Source: Ramlibacter ginsenosidimutans
Lineage (GTDB): Bacteria; Pseudomonadota; Gammaproteobacteria; Burkholderiales; Burkholderiaceae_C
Assembly (NCBI RefSeq): GCF_042678185.1
Contig: NZ_JBHUDQ010000004.1
Length of the DNA: 64,000 bases
Strand: one strand, 5' to 3'
Below, piece by piece: positions 16,153-24,055 of the stretch; the stretch's first letter is position 1; each line of letters opens with the position of its first letter. The notes under the pieces were generated by a model. It was not told the DNA's origin. It saw only the letters and a list, made by a program, of their open reading frames with translations, and did not search any database. Position numbers and translations under genes: made by a program.

Positions 16153-16443
16153 CTACTTCTCGAACGTCGACTTCACCTTGTCCGCGGCCTTGTGGGTTGC
16201 GTGTTCGACGGCTTCGCCTGCACGGGAAAGTCCATGGCCGGTGGCTTTCACCGCCACCTCCACTCCGTGGGAGGTCGCTTCCACACCGCGCTTCAAGCCG
16301 CGCCCGGTCGCGTCTGCAGCCTTTTCCACCGCATGCCCGACCTTCTTGGGCGCGGACGGGGCTTCGTCGGCCACGGCGGTGCCGCAGCTCAAGGCGGACA
16401 GGACGGCAAGAACAGCGACGAGATGATTTCTGGGATGCAGCAT
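16153..16443 (-). CDS. Small secreted helical protein of unknown function
   Basis: A 96-residue protein with a signal peptide (MLHPRNHLVAVLAVLSALSCGTAVA|DE) and a GGAG ribosome site 8 bp before the ATG. The mature part is an amphipathic, Ala/Lys/His-rich helix with an imprecise repeat: VGHAVEKAADATGRGLKRG, VEATSHGVEVAVKATGHG, LSRAGEAVEHATHKAADK. This resembles LEA-like or apolipophorin-like helical repeats. Periplasmic location and possible membrane or DNA association are inferences only. Convergent with the SnoaL-like gene. Confidence 0.6.
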   Translation of the reverse strand: MLHPRNHLVAVLAVLSALSCGTAVADEAPSAPKKVGHAVEKAADATGRGLKRGVEATSHGVEVAVKATGHGLSRAGEAVEHATHKAADKVKSTFEK

Positions 16444-16690
16444 CGGGTCACTCCGGTGATACCAAAGCCTACATCATTCGCTCCATGGCGCTGAGCCGCG
16501 CGTCATCGCGCTGCGCCCCTCCGGCGGCGGGCTGCGCAGGAATTCACAGCCGCCAGGTCGCGCCGTGGGCGGCGCGGACACGTGCGGTTCCGGCCGGTTG
16601 CATCCTTCGGCCACGACAGCGTCGGGTCTAACATGTCGACAGGCGATCGGCCGCCCAGACATCGGCAGCAACAACGCGCGAAAGGACATC

Positions 16691-17320
16691 ATGAGCAAGG
16701 TCTTCGTCAACATCGGGCTCAGCCTCGACGGCTACCTGGCGCCGGAAGGCATGACCATGGGCAAGCCCGAGGTCAAGAACTGGGGCGCGAAGTGGGGTGC
16801 GATGATGGGGTGGCTGTTCCATCAGCAGTACTTCCGCGACAACCTCAAGCTCGGGCCGGGCGGAGAGACCGGGCCGGTCAACGAACTGGTTCGCCGCACC
16901 ACGGAGCGCATCGGCGCCAACATCATGGGCAAGCGGATGTTCGACCAGGGCGAGGTCGCCTGGCCGGAGGAGGCCCCGTTCCACACACCCGTCTACGTCC
17001 TCACCCACCAGAAGCGCGAGCCGTGGGTGCGTCCCGGCGGGACGACCTTCTTCTTCGTCAACGACGGGCCGGAGCGCGCGCTGGCGCTGGCCCGTGAGGC
17101 CGCAGGCACGCGCGATGTGCGGATCGCGGGGGGCGCGGACGTGATCCAGCAGTACCTCAACCTGGGTGCGATCGACGAACTGGAGATCGCGCTCGCTCCC
17201 GTGTTGTTCGCCGGCGGCCGGCGCCTGTTCGAGAACGTGCGCGAGCCCGCGCCGCAGTTCCGCATCGACCGCGTAATCGAGAGCCCCACCGTCACGCACC
17301 TGCGCTATGTGCGGCAGTAG
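16691..17320 (+). CDS. Dihydrofolate reductase family protein (RibD C-terminal-like)
   Basis: A 209-residue protein with KVFVNIGLSLDGYLAPEG at the start, GANIMGKRMFDQGE, TPVYVLTHQKREPW, and DVRIAGGADVIQQYLNLGAIDELEIALAPVLFAGGRRLFEN. This is the RibD C-terminal/YyaP-type DHFR fold, which binds NADPH; it is not the housekeeping FolA. The start is the ATG at 16691, where homology begins; the open frame upstream has no family signal. Confidence 0.88.
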   Translation: MSKVFVNIGLSLDGYLAPEGMTMGKPEVKNWGAKWGAMMGWLFHQQYFRDNLKLGPGGETGPVNELVRRTTERIGANIMGKRMFDQGEVAWPEEAPFHTPVYVLTHQKREPWVRPGGTTFFFVNDGPERALALAREAAGTRDVRIAGGADVIQQYLNLGAIDELEIALAPVLFAGGRRLFENVREPAPQFRIDRVIESPTVTHLRYVRQ

Positions 17321-17440
17321 GACGGCAGACTTTCATGTGATCACTGGCGCTTCACGCGCGCGGGTCTTTTTTTCGAGCCGTGGCGCTGGAGCGCACCGGC
17401 TAGCCCGCTCCGGCAGAACGGGCGATGCGCATGCGTCGCG

Positions 17441-18268
17441 CTAGAACGGGCAGCCGGGATCGAACTTCGGAGCGCGGCGCTCGCGCAGGGAGGCGATGCC
17501 CTCCTGCACGTCAGGGCCGGAGAAGCCCATGAACTCCATCGCCAGCGAGGCGTCGAAGCTCGGCCCCGCCAGGCGCAGCCAGTTGTTCAGCGCGTACTTG
17601 GTCCAGCGGACGGCGGTGGACGAGCCCTGCGCCAGGCGCTGCGCGATCTCGAACGCCTTGGGCACGAGGTCCGCCTCGTCGACGGCGAGCGAAACGAGTC
17701 CGATGCGCTCGGCCTCCTCGCCCGAGACCGGGTCGCACAACAGCAGGTAGTACTTGGCCTTGGCCATCCCGCACAGCAGCGGCCAGACGATGGCGGCATG
17801 GTCGCCGGCGGCGACGCCCAGGCGCGTGTGGCCGTCGATGATGCGCGCCGATTTCGCCGCGATCGAGATGTCGGCGAGCAGGCCGGCCACCAGCCCTGCG
17901 CCGACCGCCGGCCCGTGCATCGCCGAGACGATGGGCTTGGAGCAGTTGATCACGTTGTAGACGAGGTCGCGCGCTTCGCGCCACACGCGCGAGCGCACGT
18001 TGAAGTCGCGCGCCATGTCTTCCACCAGGCCGAGGTCGCCGCCGGCGGAGAAGCCCTTGCCTTCCCCGCGGATGATCGCGACGCGCACCTCCGGGTCCTG
18101 GTCGATGTCGTTCCAGATGGTGGACAGCTCGCGATGCATGCGGTGGTCCGCCGTCGACAGCTTGCGGTTGGCACTCCGGCTCGCGCCCATGACGATCTCG
18201 AGGATGCCGTGGTCGTGCCGATTCAGGGCAAGGGCTTCGTACTGCGCATAGCGCTCTGGCTGGTTCAT
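17441..18268 (-). CDS. Enoyl-CoA hydratase/isomerase family protein
   Basis: A 275-residue crotonase-fold protein with the start MNQPERYAQYEAL at 18268. Oxyanion-hole elements are GFSAGGDLGLV and HGPAVGAGLVAGLLADISIA. At the second catalytic position it reads IDGHTRLGVAAGDHAAIVWP: the usual glutamate is replaced (GHTRLGV), as in crotonases that are not simple hydratases. The C-terminus GIASLRERRAPKFDPG is typical. A single-gene unit; the reaction is uncertain. Confidence 0.82.
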   Translation of the reverse strand: MNQPERYAQYEALALNRHDHGILEIVMGASRSANRKLSTADHRMHRELSTIWNDIDQDPEVRVAIIRGEGKGFSAGGDLGLVEDMARDFNVRSRVWREARDLVYNVINCSKPIVSAMHGPAVGAGLVAGLLADISIAAKSARIIDGHTRLGVAAGDHAAIVWPLLCGMAKAKYYLLLCDPVSGEEAERIGLVSLAVDEADLVPKAFEIAQRLAQGSSTAVRWTKYALNNWLRLAGPSFDASLAMEFMGFSGPDVQEGIASLRERRAPKFDPGCPF

Positions 18269-18416
18269 GGTGTGCTCTCGATGCGAAGAGATCTGTCTTG
18301 CTGCGGGCTGGCGAGTATGGCTCCTCGACCACGTTCTTCTGCATTCGGACCTTCGGCATCCTGCAGAAGCGCACCTTCCGCCAGCTCTCGCATGCAATCA
18401 CCCGGCCGCGAATGGC

Positions 18417-18767
18417 TCAGGACCCGCGGAACTGCCGCAGGTCCAGCGGCCACTCGTTGCCAAGCCAGTACGCGTGGTCGGTATGGTCCTTGAGGTCGTC
18501 TCCACTCAGGCCGTGCACGAACACGTCGAGACCGCCGCGGTGCTGATCCAGCCAAGGCACGACACGGTCGAAATCCGCTGCTGAAAACGCGAGCTGGCAG
18601 CTCCAGCGCGGATGCGGGCCGACGAGCTTCTCGTGCACGCGCCCGACCGTCACATGGAACAGGCGCCCCGCTTCTTCGCACAGCGCACGCGCCTGGTCAA
18701 CGCTGCTCGCGTCGAAGTAGACGTGCGCGTGATAGGCAGCGTGGACGTTGACGGGAGGGCGGGCCAT
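18417..18767 (-). CDS. DOPA 4,5-dioxygenase family protein
   Basis: A 116-residue protein matching the small bacterial and fungal DOPA 4,5-dioxygenase family: AYHAHVYFD, VGPHPRWSCQLAFS and VHGLSGDDLKDHTDHAYWLG, whose conserved histidines are the likely iron ligands. The family performs extradiol ring cleavage of catechols such as L-DOPA, though many bacterial members are uncharacterised. The start at the Met of MARPPVNVHAAYHAHV is preferred; an upstream in-frame Met would overlap the YjbQ control region. Confidence 0.85.
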   Translation of the reverse strand: MARPPVNVHAAYHAHVYFDASSVDQARALCEEAGRLFHVTVGRVHEKLVGPHPRWSCQLAFSAADFDRVVPWLDQHRGGLDVFVHGLSGDDLKDHTDHAYWLGNEWPLDLRQFRGS

Positions 18768-18822
18768 CGGTCGATTGTGGCGGTTCATCGCCATCGACGC
18801 CACCCGGCCGACACCGGGCATG

Positions 18823-19245
18823 CTACCGCTCGCCCAGCACGTGGACTACCACTTCGCGGCGATGGCCCTGCCGCCGGTGCTCCCACAGGTACACGCCCTG
18901 CCAGGTGCCGAGTGCGAGCGAACCATCGAGCACCGGGATCGCGAGTTGAACGGCGGTGAGTGCCGTGCGCACGTGGGCCGGCATGTCGTCGGGGCCTTCG
19001 GCACGATGCCGGAACAGGGGATCTCCGTCGGGCACCAGGCGCGCGAAGAAGCGCTCGAGGTCGTCCTGCACCGCCGGGTCCGCGTTCTCCTGGATCAGCA
19101 GGCTCGCGGAGGTATGGCGCAGGAAGAGCGTCGCCAGGCCCTTGCACAGTCCGCTGGCCGCCACGCAGTCACGCACGCGATCCGTGATGTCCAGCAGTCC
19201 GCGCCCGCGCGTAGTGAAGCTCAGCGTGGCAAAGTGTTGCTCCAT
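18823..19245 (-). CDS. yjbQ: YjbQ family (UPF0047) secondary thiamine-phosphate synthase-like protein
   Basis: A 140-residue protein. FLRHTSASLLIQENADPAVQDDLERFFARLVPDGDPLFRHRAEGPDDMPAHVRTAL and LGTWQGVYLWEHRRQGHRREVVVHV are the full UPF0047 signature with its conserved His, Ser and Asp residues. E. coli YjbQ shows weak thiamine-phosphate synthase activity; the physiological role is unclear. The start at 19245 (MEQHFATLSF) matches family length. Confidence 0.92.
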   Translation of the reverse strand: MEQHFATLSFTTRGRGLLDITDRVRDCVAASGLCKGLATLFLRHTSASLLIQENADPAVQDDLERFFARLVPDGDPLFRHRAEGPDDMPAHVRTALTAVQLAIPVLDGSLALGTWQGVYLWEHRRQGHRREVVVHVLGER

Positions 19246-19284
19246 GCGCGCATGGTACGGGGCCGGCGACACAGGCGGGTTGCG

Positions 19285-19836
19285 TCAGATGTACGCCCGC
19301 GGCGGCGGCAAGTGCCGCAGGTGCAGCGCGACATCGAGCGCGGCCATGTGGTTCGCGTCGCGCCGCAGGATCGTGTCCGCAAGCGGCAGGAACACGTCTT
19401 CCTCCATACGCGCGTGCGCTTCGTAGAGGTTCACCAGTCGATCGACTTCGGCGCCGAACATCGGTGCGCCCGACGGCTTGCCGGCCGCCACGCGGGCAAC
19501 GGCGTGCCGCAGGTCGGCCCACAGCGACTCGATCTGCCGGTGCTGCGAGATCAGCACGGCGATCAGTTCGCGCACGCGCTGGTCCTCCTCGTCGCCGCGG
19601 CAGCTGCGCTGCACGGAGACGAACAGCTCCTGCTCCTCGTCGGCATGGTGCTCGCGCACTGCGTCGTCGAACAGCGCCAGCGTCGCCTGCGCGTCCTGGC
19701 GGGCCCGGTCCGCCGCGGCGGCGAGCGCGGGCAATTCGCGCAGGCGCTCCAGGCCGTGCAGGATGCCGCCGTGGGCGCCGCGGAACTGGCGCAGCGGCGC
19801 GTCGGCCTCGGCAGCGGTGGAAGGTTCGATGGGCAT
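19285..19836 (-). CDS. Hemerythrin HHE domain protein
   Basis: A 183-residue four-helix protein with the spaced histidine/glutamate ligands of a di-iron hemerythrin: HGGILHGLERL, DAVREHHADEEQELF, ISQHRQIESLW and YEAHARMEEDVFLPLAD. A GGAG sequence six bases before the Met of MPIEPS sets the start at 19836; the Met four codons earlier lacks one. Likely roles are oxygen, NO or iron sensing or storage. It is divergent from the metallophosphoesterase gene. Confidence 0.9.
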   Translation of the reverse strand: MPIEPSTAAEADAPLRQFRGAHGGILHGLERLRELPALAAAADRARQDAQATLALFDDAVREHHADEEQELFVSVQRSCRGDEEDQRVRELIAVLISQHRQIESLWADLRHAVARVAAGKPSGAPMFGAEVDRLVNLYEAHARMEEDVFLPLADTILRRDANHMAALDVALHLRHLPPPRAYI

Positions 19837-19975
19837 GATGGACTCCATGGCGCTGGGCGCCCGGGACCCAGTGTGCGCATGCCTCGCGCCGGCGGCTTGA
19901 GCAGCGTCAAGCGAGCGCCAGAACGGCGGCCGCCGCACGGTAGGAGGAGCGCCGGCTTTTCGGCATGATCGCCGC

Positions 19976-20728
19976 ATGAAGCTGGCACTGCTGTCCGACC
20001 TGCATGCCAACACGCGCGCGCTCGCCGCGTGCCTGGCGCATGCGCGCGAGAGCGGCGCCACTCAATTCGCTTTCCTCGGCGACCTGGTCGGCTACGGCGC
20101 CGAGCCGGTCGCCGTGCTGGAGCAGGTGATGGCACTGGCGGCGGCGGGCGCGCGGGTGGTGCGCGGCAACCACGACGCCGCCGCGGCGCAGGCGCTGGCG
20201 CAGGTCGTCACCGCCGAAGACCTGTCCTCGCAATGGACGCACGCGCAGCTCCCGGAGCGCCAGCGCGCCTGGCTGGCCGAACTCCCGCTGGCCGTGCCGG
20301 TGGGCGACGCGCTGCTGGTGCACGCGAGCGCCCACGAGCCGGCGCGCTGGGAGTACGTCGATCGCGCGCCGCTCGCCCAGCGCTGCCTGGACGCCGCGCA
20401 GGCGCAGTGGGGCGCGCGCCAGGTGTTCTGCGGCCACGTGCACCAGCAGCAGCTTTTTTTCCGCGGGGCCGACGGCCGCATCGCGGCGTTCGCGCCGGTC
20501 GCGGGCGTCGCCGTGCCGCTCACGGCGCATCGCCACTGGCTTGCCGTCGTCGGCTCGGTGGGGCAGCCGCGCGACGGCGACACGCGCGCGATGTACGCGC
20601 TGCTTGACGTGGCGCAGGGCCGGCTCGCGTTCCACCGCGTACCGTACGACCACGCCGGAGCGGCGGCCGCGATCCGCGCGGCCGGCCTGCCGGAAGCCTT
20701 TGCACAACGACTGGAGCGGGGACGATGA
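19976..20728 (+). CDS. Metallophosphoesterase (calcineurin-like)
   Basis: A 250-residue protein with the complete set of metal motifs: SDLHAN (8-13), GDLVGYG, RGNHDAAA, and GHVHQQQLF. It belongs to the YfcE/diadenosine-polyphosphatase-like group. It overlaps the following kinase gene by 4 bp (ATGA), so the two are translationally coupled; a phosphatase reversing the kinase is an attractive but unproven idea. Confidence 0.92.
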   Translation: MKLALLSDLHANTRALAACLAHARESGATQFAFLGDLVGYGAEPVAVLEQVMALAAAGARVVRGNHDAAAAQALAQVVTAEDLSSQWTHAQLPERQRAWLAELPLAVPVGDALLVHASAHEPARWEYVDRAPLAQRCLDAAQAQWGARQVFCGHVHQQQLFFRGADGRIAAFAPVAGVAVPLTAHRHWLAVVGSVGQPRDGDTRAMYALLDVAQGRLAFHRVPYDHAGAAAAIRAAGLPEAFAQRLERGR

Positions 20729-22173
20729 CGCGGCTGGCGCCGGGCGCGGTGGTGGACGGGTTCGTGGTGGAAGCGCGCGTGCACGCCGGTGCGATGGCGG
20801 AGCTCTATCGCGTGCACTACGAGAGCGGCCGTGCCGATCCCGGCTTTCCCATGGTGATGAAGGTGCCGCGCATGGGCAGCGGCGACGGCGCGGAGAACCT
20901 CGTGGGCTTCGAGGTGGAGCAGCAGATGCTGCAGGCGCTGGACGGCCCGCACGTGCCGCGCTTCGTGGCGGCCGGCGATCTCGCGCGCCTGCCCTTCCTG
21001 GTGATGGAGTACGTCGAAGGCCGCACGCTGCAGTCGCTGCTGGATGAGGCGCAGGCCGCCCGCGCGCGTCCGGCGGCCGCGGACATCGCCCGCTGGGGCC
21101 GCGCCATCGCGCTCGCGGTGCACAGCCTGCACCAGCAGAACGCGGTGCACGAGGACCTGAAGCCGGCCAACGTGCTGCTGCGCGCGGACGGCCGCGCGGT
21201 GCTGATCGACTTCGGCCTGAGCTGGCATGCGCACTATCCCGACCTGCTCGCGGCCGAACTGCGCCCTGCGATCGGCTCGCCAGCCTGGATGGCGCCCGAG
21301 CAGGTGGTCGGCGTGCGCGGCGATCCGCGCAGTGACCTGTTCGCCATCGGCGTGATCCTCTACGAGCTCGCCACCGGAGAACTCCCTTTCGGTGCGCCGG
21401 CGACGCAGGGCGGCCTGCGGCAGCGGCTGTGGATGGACCCGCCGCCACCGCGCGCGTTGCAGCCGGACTGCCCGCCGTGGCTGCAGGAGCTGATCCTGCA
21501 GTGCCTTGACCCCGAGGCGGCGAGCCGGCCGCCGTCGGCCGCGCACCTCGCGTTCGACCTCGGCCACCCCGAGCAGGTGCTGGTGGGCGAACGCGGGCAG
21601 CGCACTCGGCGCACGCCGTGGACGGCGCAACTGCGGCGCTGGATCCGCGCGGCCGGCCTGCAGTACCAGCCCAGTCCCCTGCCGAGCGAGCGCGTCGGCG
21701 AAGTGCCGATCGTGATGGCGGCCGTGCCGCATCACGACACGAGCGACGCGACGCTGTACGCGTTGCGCGAAGCAGTGAAGCGCTCGCTGGGTATCCGCCC
21801 CGGCGCGCGCCTGGCCTGCGTCACGGTCATCGCGCCGCCTGGCGTGCAGCAGGACGAGACGGCATTGCACCGGCAGCACGCGGAGCAGCTGCGCCAGTGG
21901 GCGCGCGGGCTGGACCTGCACGGACACCAGGTCTCCTTCCACGTGCTGCAGGCCGACGATGTCGCCGCGGCGCTGTTGGCGTACGCCGAAGCCAATCACG
22001 TGACGCTGATGGTGCTCGGCGCGGCGACCCACGGCCTGGCCCTGCAGCGCTGGATTCCGACGGTGCCCGCACGCGTGGCCGCCGAAGCGCCCTGCAGCGT
22101 GCTGCTCGTGCGCGACGCGCCGCCGTTGGCGCTGCTGCACGAGCCCGAGGCGCTTCGCCTGGCAAGCGGATAG
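20725..22173 (+). CDS. Serine/threonine protein kinase fused to a universal stress protein domain
   Basis: A 482-residue two-domain protein. Residues ~8-300 are a Hanks-type kinase: Lys46 in VMKVP, the catalytic loop H142-E-D-L-K-P-A-N, D162-F-G, and GSPAWMAPEQ with SDLFAIGVILYELATGELPF. The loop has HED instead of HRD, so the activation-loop arginine switch is missing while the catalytic Asp stays. The glycine-rich loop is poor (VHAGAMAELYRV). Residues ~325-470 are a UspA fold (PIVMAAVPHHD..., MVLGAATHG...APCSVLLVRD). No membrane segment. Coupled to the upstream phosphoesterase. Confidence 0.88.
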   Translation: MTRLAPGAVVDGFVVEARVHAGAMAELYRVHYESGRADPGFPMVMKVPRMGSGDGAENLVGFEVEQQMLQALDGPHVPRFVAAGDLARLPFLVMEYVEGRTLQSLLDEAQAARARPAAADIARWGRAIALAVHSLHQQNAVHEDLKPANVLLRADGRAVLIDFGLSWHAHYPDLLAAELRPAIGSPAWMAPEQVVGVRGDPRSDLFAIGVILYELATGELPFGAPATQGGLRQRLWMDPPPPRALQPDCPPWLQELILQCLDPEAASRPPSAAHLAFDLGHPEQVLVGERGQRTRRTPWTAQLRRWIRAAGLQYQPSPLPSERVGEVPIVMAAVPHHDTSDATLYALREAVKRSLGIRPGARLACVTVIAPPGVQQDETALHRQHAEQLRQWARGLDLHGHQVSFHVLQADDVAAALLAYAEANHVTLMVLGAATHGLALQRWIPTVPARVAAEAPCSVLLVRDAPPLALLHEPEALRLASG

Positions 22174-22227
22174 GTCCGGCGGTTCGTGCCCGTGCTACCG
22201 TAGAGCTCCGTTTCGCAAGGAGACTCC

Positions 22228-22593
22228 ATGACGCGCCCCATCCTCGACGAGTCCTCCATCCACCCCGCGATCCGCACGAAGATCGCGGGCTGGAACCACG
22301 CCATCGTCGATGAAGTCAGGGCCGCCGTGGCCGCCAACGACGTCGTGGTGGTCGGCATGAAGCAGAACCCGTTTCCCGCGAAGGCGCGCAAGGCGCTCGC
22401 CACGATGGGACAAGCCTTCCAGTACCTGGAGTACGGCAGCTACTTCGGAATGTGGCGGCCGCGCAGTGCGCTGAAGATGTGGACCGGCTGGCCGACCTTC
22501 CCCATGGTGTTCGTCAAGGGCGTCCTCGTCGGTGGTGCGAGCGAGTTGCAGGCGCTGATCGACAGCGGCGAGCTCAAGCGCATGCTGGGCTAG
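22228..22593 (+). CDS. Monothiol-glutaredoxin-like protein lacking active-site cysteines
   Basis: A 121-residue protein with the glutaredoxin fold order: helix, VVVVGMKQNPFPAKARKALATMG, YLEYGSYFGMWRPRSALKMWTGWPTFPMVFVKGVLVGGASELQAL. The WPTFPMVFVKG cis-proline loop and GG(A/S) binding turn are intact, but the CGFS active site is NPFP (47-50) and the whole protein contains no cysteine. It cannot do thiol exchange or the usual glutathione-ligated Fe-S chemistry; a glutathione-binding or regulatory role is possible. Confidence 0.8.
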   Translation: MTRPILDESSIHPAIRTKIAGWNHAIVDEVRAAVAANDVVVVGMKQNPFPAKARKALATMGQAFQYLEYGSYFGMWRPRSALKMWTGWPTFPMVFVKGVLVGGASELQALIDSGELKRMLG

Positions 22594-22609
22594 GTGCCCC
22601 GGTCCGCGC

Positions 22610-22996
22610 CTACTTCGCGGGCTTCTTCGGCGACCTGCGTGCCGCTTCCAGCGCCGCAGCCTTTTCGGCATGCTTTTCGGCACGGGACTTGCGCGCCTTG
22701 GGCTTGGCGGTCGCCTTGGCGTCCTGTGCGTCCTTCTTCGCCTTCGGCTTGTCCTTGGCCTCGGGATGATGGGTGCGCAGCATGCGTTCGACGGCGCTGG
22801 GCTTCGGCTGCAGCGCCTGCGCCTGGCGCTTCTCCCGCTCCTCCTTCAGCAGGCGGCGTTCGTCGCGCAGGGCCAGCTCGGCCTGCGAGGGCTCCTGGTC
22901 GGAGCCGCCGGTTTCGGCTCGGCTCATCATGGCGCGATGCAGCGCCTGGCCGTTGGCGGAAATCCGCTTGCTCAACGTTGCGGTACGAATCGGCAT
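22610..22996 (-). CDS. Basic, lysine/alanine-rich protein of unknown function
   Basis: A 128-residue protein. The N-terminal ~60 residues are mixed helical (LSKRISANGQALHRAMM, LRDERRLLKEEREKRQ); the C-terminal ~60 residues are Lys/Ala/Pro-rich (KDKPKAKKDAQDAKATAKPKARKS, PKKPAK), similar in composition to bacterial histone H1-like tails. Nucleic-acid binding is plausible but unproven. Convergent with the glutaredoxin-like gene, 16 bp apart. Confidence 0.55.
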   Translation of the reverse strand: MPIRTATLSKRISANGQALHRAMMSRAETGGSDQEPSQAELALRDERRLLKEEREKRQAQALQPKPSAVERMLRTHHPEAKDKPKAKKDAQDAKATAKPKARKSRAEKHAEKAAALEAARRSPKKPAK

Positions 22997-23057
22997 GCTG
23001 CGGCTCCTCGGTGGTGGGCGAAAGGCGACTGTAGGCCAAGGCGTCGAACCGCGCCAG

Positions 23058-23978
23058 TCATGGCGGCGAACCCTGGCGCGTGAGTGCCGTCAGCAGCAAG
23101 GCGCGCAGCCACTTGTTGGCCGGGTCGTCCTGGACGCTCTTGCTCCAGTGCAGGTGCGTCTCGAACACCGGCGAGCGGAACGGGAGCTCGACGCGCGCGA
23201 TGCGCTGGATGTCCGCGAACGCGTCGGCGATCGCATCGGGGACCGTCGCGAGCAGCTCGGTGGCGGCGATGATCTCCGGCAGGCTCATGAAGTGCGGGGT
23301 GGTCAGCGCCACGTCGCGGTGGAGCCCTCGCTTGGCGAGGTAGGCCTCCAGCAATCCCTGCGTGCGCGTCGGCGACTCGACCACGACATGCCGCGCCCGC
23401 AGGTAGCGCTCGAGCGTGAGGTCGCGCCTCGCTTCGCGGTTGGCCGCGCTGCAGATGCAGACGAAGCCGTGCGCGCCCAGCTTGCGGCGCACGAACTCGC
23501 TCGACTGCAGGTCAGGAAAGTAGCCGAGCGCCACATCCACCTGGCCCTCGGAGAGGGCGCGCTGCAACTGCGGCTGCGCACTCGCCACCGAGCGCAGCCG
23601 CACCCGGGGCGCGGCGCGGGTCAGGGCCGCCAGCGCGCGCGGCATGTACATGGCCTCGGCCGTGTCCGAGAGCGCCACGCGGAATTCGCGTTCGTCCTGC
23701 GCCGGGTCGAACCGGCCCTTGTTCAGGATGCGCTGCTCCATGCACTGGATGGCTTCGCGCATGGCGCCCACCACCTCCTTCGCGCGCGAGGTCGGCTGCA
23801 TGCCGGCGGCCGTGCTCAGGAACAGCGCGTCGCCGAGGTCGCGCCGCAGCTTGGCCAAGGTGGTGCTCAGCCCCGACTGGCTGATGTTCAGCGAACGCGC
23901 GGCCAGGTTGACGCTGCGCAGGTCGAACACCGCCACGAAGATCTTCATGGCCTGGAGGTTCAGGTTGGGGGCGGCCAT
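23058..23978 (-). CDS. LysR family transcriptional regulator
   Basis: A 306-residue LTTR: winged helix LNLQAMKIFVAVFDLRSVNLAARSLNISQSGLSTTLAKLRRDLGDALF at the N-terminus and a NahR/DntR-like effector domain (FRVALSDTAEAMYMPRALAAL...). It is divergently transcribed from the Rieske oxygenase operon with 77 bp between starts, the classical arrangement for an LTTR controlling a catabolic operon whose pathway intermediate is the inducer. Confidence 0.93.
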   Translation of the reverse strand: MAAPNLNLQAMKIFVAVFDLRSVNLAARSLNISQSGLSTTLAKLRRDLGDALFLSTAAGMQPTSRAKEVVGAMREAIQCMEQRILNKGRFDPAQDEREFRVALSDTAEAMYMPRALAALTRAAPRVRLRSVASAQPQLQRALSEGQVDVALGYFPDLQSSEFVRRKLGAHGFVCICSAANREARRDLTLERYLRARHVVVESPTRTQGLLEAYLAKRGLHRDVALTTPHFMSLPEIIAATELLATVPDAIADAFADIQRIARVELPFRSPVFETHLHWSKSVQDDPANKWLRALLLTALTRQGSPP

Positions 23979-23995
23979 CGTGATCCGCGATTGTA

Positions 23996-24009
23996 TTGAT
24001 CTGGATCAA
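23996..24009. promoter_or_regulatory. TTGAT-N4-ATCAA dyad in the LysR/Rieske divergent promoter
   Basis: The sequence TTGATCTGGATCAA is a perfect match to the FNR/ANR consensus TTGAT-N4-ATCAA and also a perfect 6-bp inverted repeat. It lies 18 bp upstream of the LysR start and 47 bp upstream of the Rieske start. It could be an oxygen-responsive FNR-type site, which would let cells shut off an O2-dependent pathway, or simply the dyad bound by the adjacent LysR protein. A -10-like TAGACT is at 24026-24031. Confidence 0.5.
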
Positions 24010-24055
24010 AGATCGCTTCGCGGCCTAGACTCGTGCCATTCGCGGAAAAACCACC

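Noticed and set aside
17347..17373. T-run after a short GCGC hairpin as an intrinsic terminator
   Set aside because: The stem is only four base pairs and is not directly next to the seven T's, so it does not make a convincing terminator.
20092..22140. 682-residue open frame on the minus strand
   Set aside because: It is the antisense of the phosphoesterase and kinase genes and has no recognisable motif.
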